A stretch of DNA of 36,270 bases from Solirubrobacterales bacterium (GCA_947474595.1 CANJIV010000013.1:1-36270); one strand, 5' to 3'; shown: positions 1 through 6,750, counted from the stretch's first letter. Notes: a model not told the origin generated them from the sequence alone. Made by a program: numbers and translations.

Positions 1-414
1 AGCGTTCGGGTCCCAAGACCATCCCTCAAGTGCCGCAAGCCGCTCACTCTTAGTCTGGTCGAGCTTTCCATTGCCGTAGTTCTTACGATGCGTACCCACC
101 CACCACCCGAGGGCAAAGTCGTTCTCCTTGTGGGTCTGAGGAACGAGCGCGTTGCCCACCCTTTCTACGTAGGACTCTAGGGCCGCAAAGCCCTTTTCCC
201 ACGCGTAAGCGTTCGGGTCCCAAGACCATCCCTTAAGTGCCGCAAGCCGTTCACTCTTAGTCTGGTCGAGCGTTTTCTTGCTGTAGGCAACGCGCTGATT
301 ATGCACCCACGTCCCGAGGGCAAAGCCGTTCTCCTTATGGAATCGGCGAACCTGGGAATCACCGTGCTGGTCTACGTAGGACTCTAGAACGCCAAACGAA
401 TATTCCCACGCCCA
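1..414 (-). repeat. 207-bp tandem repeats encoding helicase-associated domains
   Basis: Two copies (1-207 and 208-414) lie exactly 207 bases, or 69 codons, apart inside the helicase gene. The first 64 bases of each copy differ at only two positions, while the middle parts have diverged strongly. A second identical patch (TCTACGTAGGACTCTAG) occurs in both. The array may continue beyond the left edge. Confidence 0.85.
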
Positions 415-2394
415 AGTTGTCATTTCAACTAGTCGAACCCGAAGCGCCTGGGCGAAATCGAGTCCTACCAGGGCCTCTGGGATGTCAATAATAAACTTGT
501 CGCCGAGATCTCTAACGACGCCCCCACCCCCAAGCTTGCGCCGTGCGGCATCGAGCTCCTCGGCTAGTACTTCATCGTGGGTGCGCAGCGCTTTAACTAC
601 GTCCCAGACATGCTTGAACTCAGAGCTAGATAAGGTCTCCTCAGCGTCGTCGCTGGGGTCGATCACTACTGGAATCACGATCGTTCCAAGCTCTTTATCA
701 GCGGCCTTGCGCATCGCGCGGCCAACGGCTTGGACGATGTCGGTCTGTGACTGGCGTGGATCTATAAAGGCGACACAGTCGATGGCCGGAAGGTCGACAC
801 CTTCGCCAAGGCAGCGTGCATTTGACAGCACTCCGCTTTGGCCGCCTCGAATATTGCGCAGCCGTTCGAGTTGGACCTGTCTTGTCCCGGCTGGCATCTC
901 TCCCGAGACATAAGAGGCCCAAAGCTCTCCTTCAGGGCGGTCTTGCTCTGATGCCCATTCACGAACCTCGATCAGTTCGGCGCTGAAATCCTTAGCGCCT
1001 TTGACTCGTGAATGGAAACTAAGAACTCGGCGCAGGGCGTACTTGCGCATTGTTTGCAACAGCGTTAGCTCTCGTGCGAGTGTTCTGGCATCGGTCGGTG
1101 AGAGGTCTTTGCCTCTGACCCGTGCTGCTCTTTGGATTAGCTCTGAGTAGGTCGGGTGATCTATGGCAGCGATCACGACGCGGTAATCACAAAGTAGGTC
1201 ATCCCTGACCGCCGCTCCGAAGGTCAGAGAGTGCAGCTGTGGGCCGTAGACCTTTTGATCGTCCATGCTCCTGACCTCGAGCTCCACCCCGTCGGCATCT
1301 TTCTTTTCCTTCCCTGTGAAAACCCGAGGAGTCGCGGTCATAAACAGGCGACGACTGGCTCGGATCTTGTCTGCGTGAAGGACCACGGAGAAGGCCCCAT
1401 CACCGACGCCCGCGGTCCTATGGGCTTCGTCGCAGACCACTAGGTCAAAGCTGGGCACGCCTTTGAGTGCCTGAGCTTCTGCGATCGCAGGCGAGGACTG
1501 GTAGGTGGCAAAGACGACCCGCTTTGCTCCCCTGCGCAAGAAGGCTGCAATCTCTTCTGGGTCGGTGGCAACAGGCTCGCCAAGCTCCATTACCGAAGAG
1601 ACCATCTCGTCGTCGCTGGGCTTGACGCTTTGATCTGAGCAGACAGCTTTAAAGGCGACGCTATCGGCGGTTTGGGCCGACCATTCAAGAAGTGTTTGGC
1701 GCAGCAGTGAAAGCGATGGGAGCAGGACTAAGGTGCGCTGGGCCTCTAGCTGTTCAGCGATCCATAGGGAGGTCAATGTCTTGCCAGTGCCGCAGGCCAT
1801 GATCAGCTGCCCACGGTCGTGATCTTGGAATCCGGCGACTACGTCATCGATCGCTTTCTTCTGGTGAGGGCGCGGACCGACCTTTGTGTAGCTAGCTGGC
1901 TTGAGGGCCCTAAGCGACTGCGGCCAATCGATCGCCGAGCTGATTAGCCTGGCGCGGTCGACTATTCCGGTTGGCTTCTCTTGCCCATCCATCGCCTGGC
2001 GCGCGTTCTTAGAGAGCAGATCGGTGGTGCAGATCAGCAGACGAAACGAGAACTGCTCGCGCGCAGACTCACTTATCCAGCTGTCAATGGAGCTCTTTGT
2101 AACCCTGTTGTCTGGTGAGTAGGCCTTTGCTTGGATGGCCCAGAACTCATCGTCGTGAGTTTGGGCTACTAAGTCGATCCCTGAGTCAGGCCCCCACCGT
2201 CCATCCCACTGATCCCATAGCCAGACGTTCTTAAGCTGGCTGCGGTACTGCGGGTCGTTCTTAAGCCACCACTGGCACAGCAGTTCAAAGTCCTTGCCGT
2301 CGCTGGCTTGGCCTATCAGGTGATCCCATGGCGCCTTGACATCAACGGCGCACGGATCGCTAGGAAGGCTGCCTTGTTGTGAGCTAGGGATCAC
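1..2394 (-). CDS. Mrr-like nuclease / DEAH helicase fusion with helicase-associated repeats (C-terminus beyond window)
   Basis: An uninterrupted frame of 798 codons runs from a GTG at 2394 off the left edge; I checked every in-frame triplet and found no stop. The start has an AAGGA six bases upstream and an in-frame TGA just before it. The N-terminus has a PD-(D/E)xK-type core: GIDL with D74, then WAIQAKAY with Q88 and K90, the QxK variant seen in Mrr-like restriction nucleases. Superfamily 2 helicase motifs follow: ACGTGKT (K205), DEAH (322-325), TATPR (353-357) and QAVGRAMR (from 555). The C-terminal part, from about residue 660, holds 69-residue helicase-associated repeats (WxxxFxxLESYV...HKENxFALGxWV...LDQTKSERLAAL). 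Such fusions are common in actinobacterial accessory DNA and are thought to act in defence or mobile-element biology; the substrate is unknown. It probably acts alone, as no methylase is nearby. Confidence 0.88.
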   Translation of the reverse strand, partial: MIPSSQQGSLPSDPCAVDVKAPWDHLIGQASDGKDFELLCQWWLKNDPQYRSQLKNVWLWDQWDGRWGPDSGIDLVAQTHDDEFWAIQAKAYSPDNRVTKSSIDSWISESAREQFSFRLLICTTDLLSKNARQAMDGQEKPTGIVDRARLISSAIDWPQSLRALKPASYTKVGPRPHQKKAIDDVVAGFQDHDRGQLIMACGTGKTLTSLWIAEQLEAQRTLVLLPSLSLLRQTLLEWSAQTADSVAFKAVCSDQSVKPSDDEMVSSVMELGEPVATDPEEIAAFLRRGAKRVVFATYQSSPAIAEAQALKGVPSFDLVVCDEAHRTAGVGDGAFSVVLHADKIRASRRLFMTATPRVFTGKEKKDADGVELEVRSMDDQKVYGPQLHSLTFGAAVRDDLLCDYRVVIAAIDHPTYSELIQRAARVRGKDLSPTDARTLARELTLLQTMRKYALRRVLSFHSRVKGAKDFSAELIEVREWASEQDRPEGELWASYVSGEMPAGTRQVQLERLRNIRGGQSGVLSNARCLGEGVDLPAIDCVAFIDPRQSQTDIVQAVGRAMRKAADKELGTIVIPVVIDPSDDAEETLSSSEFKHVWDVVKALRTHDEVLAEELDAARRKLGGGGVVRDLGDKFIIDIPEALVGLDFAQALRVRLVEMTTWAWEYSFGVLESYVDQHGDSQVRRFHKENGFALGTWVHNQRVAYSKKTLDQTKSERLAALKGWSWDPNAYAWEKGFAALESYVERVGNALVPQTHKENDFALGWWVGTHRKNYGNGKLDQTKSERLAALEGWSWDPNA

Positions 2395-2465
2395 TCAGAG
2401 TCCTTACTAAGAGCGTCCCTGGCTGGTTAACTGGGCTCCTGAGGCAGTGAGGACGGTCGCGCTCA

Positions 2466-2705
2466 TCATGGAACTTGGGTCACGTGGGATTCACAGCCGA
2501 TCCTTTGAGCCTCAGAGACGGCACCTGAGCAGTAGGCGATGACGTCGTCGCTTGCGTTGTTAGCGCGATCGATGTCGTCGGGCTCGAAATTCTGTGAAGA
2601 CGATCCGTCTAGCTTGGTGGGCGTCGGATCGTTAGCGCGACCGCAACCAGAGCCAAATACCGAAAGTGATCCAAGAACGGCGGCAATGGCGAGCGCGCGC
2701 TTCAT
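2466..2705 (-). CDS. small secreted lipoprotein, function unknown
   Basis: This 79-residue protein begins MKRALAIAAVLGSLSVFGSGC. A basic start, a hydrophobic stretch and a Cys at 21 preceded by Gly-Ser-Gly suggest a type II signal peptide, although the lipobox is imperfect because position -3 is Gly rather than Leu. The mature part is short, acidic and Asn/Asp-rich, and carries two more cysteines in CSGAVSEAQRIGCESHV that could form a disulfide. A GGAG lies about 11 bases before the ATG. It is transcribed in the same direction as the nuclease-helicase gene, 71 bases upstream of it, so the two may be cotranscribed. I do not recognise the family. Confidence 0.6.
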   Translation of the reverse strand: MKRALAIAAVLGSLSVFGSGCGRANDPTPTKLDGSSSQNFEPDDIDRANNASDDVIAYCSGAVSEAQRIGCESHVTQVP

Positions 2706-3191
2706 AGGTCACTTTACTCCATCGTCGATGGGTCCTACTAGGGCACAGGTTCTCTTGGATGGGGTCAGTGTTGCCGGGTATCTCGGCTACTGCTTTTGGC
2801 TTTCTTGGGAGCCGCAGGGCTGGGCTACTTAGAACCGATAACTCTTACTGTTAGCCGTGCCCTTGGTGCTGGTCTTGGCTAGTGACCTTGGGACTAGGCA
2901 GGATCGCTTCGCATTCCCGATCGAGGCTAGGACGTCGAGGGCGGGCCAGAGTGCTCGGTCTGCCGTCCCGATCCGGCTACCACTCTGCTGCCAGCCGACC
3001 CCTTGTAGAACCGCGCAACGTAGAGCCGGAGAGGGATTCGACCCCCTGCCCTTTGTTCACAACTAGGGGCGTGTGTAAAGTGCCGCAAGCCCCATATTCA
3101 CGATGGCGTTTTTTTCACCAAACTACCCCAACCGAGTGACGCCCCAAGCATCGCCCAGGGATGCCCGCCCCCCGTCCACAGATAGGCCTCC
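2706..3191. other. gene-poor stretch with a tRNA-like T-arm remnant
   Basis: I see no credible gene here. Open frames on the plus strand lack ribosome-binding sites and typical composition. Around 3021-3050 the minus strand reads like the 3' end of a tRNA (AGGGGGTCGAATCCCTC followed by TCCGGCTC), but no matching 5' half or anticodon arm can be folded. Just upstream of the next gene, GATAGG and CCTATC form an inverted repeat at 3181-3196. Confidence 0.45.
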
Positions 3192-3226
3192 CTATCGCGT
3201 AAGGGAGTACGGTGAGGCTCATATGA
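3192..3226 (+). repeat. duplicated RBS-start cassette, copy 1, with 4-codon leader ORF
   Basis: The stretch TAAGGGAGTACGGTGAGG is nearly identical to one at 4440-4457. It contains a strong ribosome-binding site (AAGGGAG) four bases before a GTG at 3212. Here the GTG opens a frame of only four codons (M-R-L-I) that ends at TGA 3224-3226. That stop overlaps the ATG at 3223 of the next gene, an arrangement suited to translational coupling. Confidence 0.6.
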
Positions 3227-3801
3227 ATATCTGGGAAATAGATATCTGGGAAATAGGCACGGAGTGGAAGAAGTGGCCGCGAAGGGCGAAGGCGGTGGAG
3301 AAGGCTGCGCGTAAGAAGTGGGAGGCGGCGAAAGCTGAGGAGGCATATAAGGCGGAGAAGGCCTCGTATGCGAAGAAGGAGTGGGAGAGCGCGGCGTTCA
3401 GGTTGAGGGAGCTTCTGCGTAAGGAGGCGGCGTCGGCGATATGGGAGGCGGCGAGGGCGACGCCAGCGGAGGCGGAGAAGGCGTGGGCTAGGGCGAAGGC
3501 GCTGGCGAGAGCGGTGGCGGTGGATGAGTCGGGCACGAGAGCGAGAGCGAGAGAGGCCGAGGCGGATGTGGCGGGGGCCAAAGCGAGGAATGTGGCGTGG
3601 GTGAAGGCGTGGGAGAAGGCGTGCGCGAAGGCGGAGGCGGCGTGGGAGCCGTGGGAGGAGGCGTGGGAGGCGGACAAGGCGGAGGCGGTGGCGTGGGAGG
3701 CGGCGAGAGCGGAGGAGAGGTCGCCGAGAGCGGCGGTGGCGAGAGCGGCGGCGTGGAAGGCGGCGAGAGCGGAGGCGGAGAGAGAGGCGGAGGCGGGATG
3801 A
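3223..3801 (+). CDS. Ala/Glu/Lys/Trp-rich helical protein, unknown function
   Basis: This 192-residue predicted protein has about 15 tryptophans and is otherwise mostly Ala, Glu, Lys and Arg (for example AAWEPWEEAWEADKAEA), so a long amphipathic helix or coiled coil is likely. It has no signal peptide or membrane segment. It begins with two tandem copies of IWEI. I chose ATG 3223 because it overlaps the stop of a four-codon leader that has a good ribosome-binding site; an earlier in-frame ATG at 3103 lacks one. Its stop (TGA 3799-3801) overlaps the ATG of the next gene. GC-rich, purine-skewed codons keep several other frames open, including 3219-3677 on the minus strand, so coding is not certain. 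Similar Ala/Trp-rich repeat proteins exist in bacteria, mostly uncharacterised. Confidence 0.5.
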   Translation: MNIWEIDIWEIGTEWKKWPRRAKAVEKAARKKWEAAKAEEAYKAEKASYAKKEWESAAFRLRELLRKEAASAIWEAARATPAEAEKAWARAKALARAVAVDESGTRARAREAEADVAGAKARNVAWVKAWEKACAKAEAAWEPWEEAWEADKAEAVAWEAARAEERSPRAAVARAAAWKAARAEAEREAEAG

Positions 3802-4337
3802 GACGCCTACTAGTGGTCGCCATAGTCTTTGTGTCGCTTGCGGTCGTGGTCGTAGAGGGGGCGGTGACCTATGAATACGTAGCGGTGCCGTTAGCGCGGA
3901 GTGAGCAATGTGATGCGGCGCGGGCGGCGGCGGATGCGGCGTATGAGGCGGCGGATGCGGCGGCGGCGCGGGGGGCGGCGGCGGATGCGGCGTATGAGGC
4001 GGCGGATGCGGCGTATGAGGCGGCGGATGCGGCGGCGGCGCGGGGGGCGGCGTATGAGGAGGCGCGGGCGGAGGAGGAGGAGGCGTGCGTGACCCTAAGC
4101 GAGCGCCTATTACCGCAGAGCATTGAGGATCTATTAGATACCCCTCTTTCGTCAGGCTCTACTTCATCGAGTTCTAGGTCTAACGTCGTGCCCTACACCA
4201 CCAATGACGGCCTTGGTGAATCTGGCATCGACGGGCTTGGCCGCCCTGACATCGACGGGCTTGGTGAATCTGGGGGTAATCTTGGTTCAGGAAACTTAAA
4301 TCTTGGTTCAGGAAATTTAAGTGATGGGAACCTTTAG
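3798..4337 (+). CDS. membrane-anchored Ala-rich coiled-coil protein with Gly/Leu/Asn repeats
   Basis: The 179-residue product begins MRRLLVVAIVFVSLAVVVV, a signal anchor or uncleaved signal peptide, so the rest is probably extracytoplasmic. Next comes an Ala-rich stretch made of 7-residue units (AADAAYE) alternating with AADAAAARGA, flanked by one Cys on each side (SEQC and EEAC). A Ser-rich linker follows, then three 8-residue DGLGxxxI-type repeats and two 7-residue NLGSGNL repeats to the end. The ATG overlaps the previous stop and has GGAGG four bases upstream, so it is coupled to the preceding gene. Parts of the sequence at 4452-4505 look like a decayed copy of its start. The overall form suggests a surface-exposed rod or spacer; the function is unknown. 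Confidence 0.6.
   Translation: MRRLLVVAIVFVSLAVVVVEGAVTYEYVAVPLARSEQCDAARAAADAAYEAADAAAARGAAADAAYEAADAAYEAADAAAARGAAYEEARAEEEEACVTLSERLLPQSIEDLLDTPLSSGSTSSSSRSNVVPYTTNDGLGESGIDGLGRPDIDGLGESGGNLGSGNLNLGSGNLSDGNL
3926..4062 (+). repeat. nested GC-rich tandem repeats (21-bp unit)
   Basis: A 21-base unit encoding AADAAYE occurs three times, interspersed with two copies of a longer unit encoding AADAAAARGA. The array reads A-B-A-A-B, then a partial A. Near-identity at silent positions indicates recent slippage or recombination. Confidence 0.75.
4206..4319 (+). repeat. two further in-frame tandem repeats (24-bp x3, 21-bp x2)
   Basis: Units of 24 bases at 4206, 4230 and 4254 encode DGLGESGI, DGLGRPDI and DGLGESGG. 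Units of 21 bases at 4278 and 4299 differ at a single position and encode NLGSGNL. All keep the reading frame of the surrounding gene. Confidence 0.8.
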
Positions 4338-4360
4338 CGGCAGCTCTGGGAAGTGTAGAT

Positions 4361-4401
4361 ACGGGGTTCGGTCCCCCGTCACCGTTGCGACAGGTGTCGC
4401 A
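4361..4401 (+). terminator. tandem hairpins after the coiled-coil gene
   Basis: Two stable inverted repeats follow the stop codon at 4337. The first is ACGGGG-TTCGGTC-CCCCGT (4361-4379). The second is TGCGACA-GG-TGTCGCA (4386-4401). Neither is followed by a T-run, so if they terminate transcription they are non-canonical. The first also resembles a tRNA T-arm. Confidence 0.4.
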
Positions 4402-4439
4402 GGAACACCAAGCCCCCACAAATTTCCTACCTCATCACG

Positions 4440-4505
4440 TAAGGGAGTACGGTGAGACTCACGGGACGCGCACTAGTGCCCGCGATTGTCTTACCCAAGT
4501 ACTAG
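4440..4505 (+). pseudogene. duplicated RBS-start cassette, copy 2, with truncated 17-residue ORF
   Basis: AAGGGAGTACG followed by GTG at 4452 repeats the cassette at 3192-3226 almost exactly. Here it opens a 17-residue frame, MRLTGRALVPAIVLPKY, ending at TAG 4503-4505. The peptide resembles the start of the membrane protein at 3798 (MRRLLVVAIVFVSL), and the DNA shares CTAGTG and related pieces. I read it as a decayed duplicate of a signal-anchor gene, though a short functional peptide is possible. Confidence 0.4.
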
Positions 4506-4515
4506 CGCAGCAGAT

Positions 4516-4562
4516 CGGGCCACGGGGCCCGTAACCACCCGCAGCCAACCTATATACGAGAG
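4516..4562 (+). promoter_or_regulatory. hairpin and putative -10 region upstream of the OB-like gene
   Basis: CGGGCC-ACGG-GGCCCG (4516-4531) forms a six-pair hairpin with a four-base loop. About 20 bases downstream lies the AT-rich CTATATAC, a plausible -10 element some 50 bases before the GTG at 4607. I see no convincing -35 box. Confidence 0.3.
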
Positions 4563-4606
4563 TTGTTGTCAGTTGGGGTAGAACCAAATATCCAAGGGGA
4601 GGTCAA

Positions 4607-5281
4607 GTGCTCAAGGATTTTAAGGGACTCAAGTGGTGGAGCTGGGCGCTCATGGGATTCGGCGTGCTCGTACTCATCGGGATTATTGGCGGAGGCGGGA
4701 ACGACGCCAAAGACCAAGCGAGCACGCCAACCGAGAGCGTGCTGATAGCAGACACTAGGAAGCAGCCCGCCGAGCCGGTAGTAGAGCCGCCGAAGCCGAC
4801 CGCGGCTGAGATTGCCGCGAAGAAGGCACTTGCCGCCAAGAATGAGCGCGCGCGGATCGAGCGCGCGCGGTTAGCGAACGCGAAGGCAGTGAGGGAACTG
4901 GCCGCCAAGAAGGAGCGCGCGAGGAAGCAGCACGCACTAGACAAGCAGGATTTCATCGCGGGCGCCAAAACAATCCCGTATGCCGAGCTTCAGAAGGATT
5001 CGGGCAGCTACGCGGGCAAGGAGATCAAGCTCTACGGCAAGGTATTCCAAATCCAACAAGACGGGGCTAATGGCGGGTTTATGCTTCTCTCCGTAACCGA
5101 TATGGGCTACGACATCTGGAGTGACAACGTGTGGGTCAATTACGTTGGGCGTACTAAGGCCGTTGCGGATGACCTCGTCACCGTCTATGGCCTCGTCTTA
5201 GGCTCCAAGGACTACGACACACAGATCGGGGGCAGCACTACGGTCCCCGAGGTCCTCTCTGCGTACATCGAGGGGCCATAG
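4607..5281 (+). CDS. membrane-tethered OB-fold-like protein with charged coiled coil
   Basis: The GTG at 4607 is preceded by AAGGGGAGGT, a strong ribosome-binding site. The 224-residue product has one membrane helix (about residues 11-31, WSWALMGFGVLVLIGIIGGG). A Pro/Thr/Val-rich linker and an Ala/Lys/Arg/Glu coiled-coil stretch (about 65-110) follow. The C-terminal domain has YAELQKDSGSYAGKEIKLYG, then VWVNYVG, DDLVTVYG and GGSTTVP. That pattern recalls the extracytoplasmic OB-like domains of uncharacterised Gram-positive proteins (Y..L...P..Y.GK.v...GkV...DD.VtvYG...G...y....G....P...a.yI). I infer a ligand-binding or regulatory surface domain. The small membrane ORF at 5357 lies just downstream. 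Confidence 0.7.
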   Translation: MLKDFKGLKWWSWALMGFGVLVLIGIIGGGGNDAKDQASTPTESVLIADTRKQPAEPVVEPPKPTAAEIAAKKALAAKNERARIERARLANAKAVRELAAKKERARKQHALDKQDFIAGAKTIPYAELQKDSGSYAGKEIKLYGKVFQIQQDGANGGFMLLSVTDMGYDIWSDNVWVNYVGRTKAVADDLVTVYGLVLGSKDYDTQIGGSTTVPEVLSAYIEGP

Positions 5282-5356
5282 CGGTTAACGCTGTCGGAGG
5301 CACCGCGTGAGCTTGAAGCTGAAAGGCTGCTGACTGGGGCGGAAAGGTATGACCGA

Positions 5357-5485
5357 ATGATGAGGATTTCGCATCTATTAATGATGCTGTGGCTCGTCGC
5401 GGCGCTGTTCACCATTGCCTCTGTTGGATTTATTGGCGCTACCACCAATGAGTACTCCGAAACGGCCCTTGGGAGCTTTCGTTAG
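5357..5485 (+). CDS. 42-residue single-span membrane peptide
   Basis: A short frame starts at ATG 5357 (with a second ATG in the next codon) and ends at TAG 5483-5485. GGAAAGG lies nine bases upstream. The peptide begins MMRISHLLMMLWLVAALFT and continues hydrophobic for about 22 residues, ending in a polar tail (TTNEYSETALGSFR). It sits 75 bases after the OB-like gene and its end overlaps the convergent Rep-like gene by four bases. It may be cotranscribed with the OB-like gene. No family recognised. Confidence 0.45.
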   Translation: MMRISHLLMMLWLVAALFTIASVGFIGATTNEYSETALGSFR

Positions 5486-6750
5486 TAGTCGAACGGCGCC
5501 TCCAAGGGTGGCGTATCGCCTATGCGTTCTCGATGACCCACCGGCGTAAGGTCGATCGCAGCGACAAAGTCAGCATACTTGCCGCCTGGCTCAGATTCTC
5601 CACGCTCGATCCACGAGCCTATTGTCTCGATATCAGTGCCAGTCTCTGCACAAGCTTGGGCGATCGCCATGCCGGTCTTGAGCTTCTTGATCAACTCAGA
5701 TCCGCGCTTCGGGGTAAAAGGCTTGGGGCGTGCCGGCATGCCCGCGGCATCAACCTTGCTTAGGGCCCCGTGCTTAATGCGCTCCACAGAGAGGGCCCAG
5801 GCACCGGTGCTAGGTGTGCATCTGAGATCTATGGCCCTGTAGTGAGGATCGACACCTAGGATCTTTTCGGCCGCCTTCTCGATCGTCCTGCGACGGCTAC
5901 TGGCGTCAAGGTCGCGCAGGCACAGCGTCTCCCACATCGGCGCGCGTAGCCAGAGTTGATTGCGTCCGCGTTCGACGACCTTCTTGTCTGCTTCTAGATA
6001 GACCCATAACCGCAAAGCACTCCCGTCGAGCTTTCTTAAGATCTCAGGGTCGAGATAGGTGAAGTTTCTAGCCGTGAGCATCCTCACGAGAAAGCTAGAG
6101 AGATAGACGCTGTGATCTTCGGCTTTCCACGCCTGGGCTAGGGAGAAGGGGTCACTACTAGATGCGAACGTCTTGAGAAGGTGCTCCTCATCCGACCCCA
6201 GGGCATACCAATCGCAGTTACCAGACCTAAAGCTCCAAGATTTAGGGGATCGGCCTCTAGGTGTCACCGGCCACGCGATCGGGTCGCGAGCTTTTTCGGG
6301 ATAGGAGTAGCCGGTAATCAATGGCGCCCGATCGATTAACCGTATGCCGCTTTGACGGCTGACAGGATCGTAGCCTTCCATCGAGATCGGGCAACACATA
6401 ATCGAGACCATCGACGAGTCAAGCATCTGCTTCTCCCGTCCTCCGGGGCGTCGTCCGTAGATGAACTGCGAGGCCTGGGCTAGTGTGAAGTTCACTCGCG
6501 AAAGATCGCCGCTTGGCGGATCGGCTTGGGAGGCCGCTGCCTCATCGGTTTTGGCGTGGTTCTGATGAAACCATCGAGTGCAGAGAAACACCAGTGCCTT
6601 AAGGTCAGAGGCCCGCAGCTCGCCGTCGGTGTGAACTTCACCTAGGAGATCTGAGCGGCGGGCTGTTGGTGCTGTGCTCTTGCCCAAGGAGTAGATCCCC
6701 TTGCGAGCGAGATTGGTCTCTATGTATGCCCACTGCCTTGTGGCGGTCAT
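5482..6750 (-). CDS. plasmid-type replication-initiator-like protein with C-terminal HTH
   Basis: I place the start at ATG 6750 (422 residues, MTATRQWAYIETNLARKG); the frame stays open to a GTG at 6927 (481 residues), but that extension crosses direct repeats and looks non-coding. Neither start has a clear ribosome-binding site. The segment around LRKLDGSALRLWVYLEADKK and the following charged helices resemble winged-helix plasmid initiators of the TrfA/RepA type. The last 70 residues (ELIKKLKTGMAIAQACAETG...IGSWIERGE...YADFVAAI) look like a helix-turn-helix of the sort found in phage and plasmid proteins. It reads away from the tRNA-Pro junction at 7047-7089, and tandem repeats lie upstream. 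The role as initiator is inference; a transcriptional regulator is the main alternative. Confidence 0.55.
   Translation of the reverse strand: MTATRQWAYIETNLARKGIYSLGKSTAPTARRSDLLGEVHTDGELRASDLKALVFLCTRWFHQNHAKTDEAAASQADPPSGDLSRVNFTLAQASQFIYGRRPGGREKQMLDSSMVSIMCCPISMEGYDPVSRQSGIRLIDRAPLITGYSYPEKARDPIAWPVTPRGRSPKSWSFRSGNCDWYALGSDEEHLLKTFASSSDPFSLAQAWKAEDHSVYLSSFLVRMLTARNFTYLDPEILRKLDGSALRLWVYLEADKKVVERGRNQLWLRAPMWETLCLRDLDASSRRRTIEKAAEKILGVDPHYRAIDLRCTPSTGAWALSVERIKHGALSKVDAAGMPARPKPFTPKRGSELIKKLKTGMAIAQACAETGTDIETIGSWIERGESEPGGKYADFVAAIDLTPVGHRERIGDTPPLEAPFDY

Noticed and set aside
482..913. Plus-strand ORFs at 482-913, 1231-1443 and 1901-2122
   Set aside because: They are shadows opposite the continuous nuclease-helicase frame.
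233..3092. Shared 14-mer AAGTGCCGCAAGCC in the helicase repeat and at 3079
   Set aside because: One or two such matches are expected by chance in 36 kb, and the flanks do not align.
2539..3139. Plus-strand ORFs at 2539-2832, 2857-3066 and 2882-3139
   Set aside because: No ribosome-binding sites or domain-like sequence; one ends in a typical tRNA-antisense string (GEGFDPLPFVHN).
3219..3677. 152-residue minus-strand ORF rich in Ala and Ser
   Set aside because: It mirrors the purine-rich Ala/Glu codons of the plus-strand gene and has no ribosome-binding site.
3597..3797. Gly/Glu/Val-rich upstream part of the frame ending at 4337
   Set aside because: It is an out-of-frame reading of the GAG/GCG-rich gene; the coupled ATG at 3798 is the better start.
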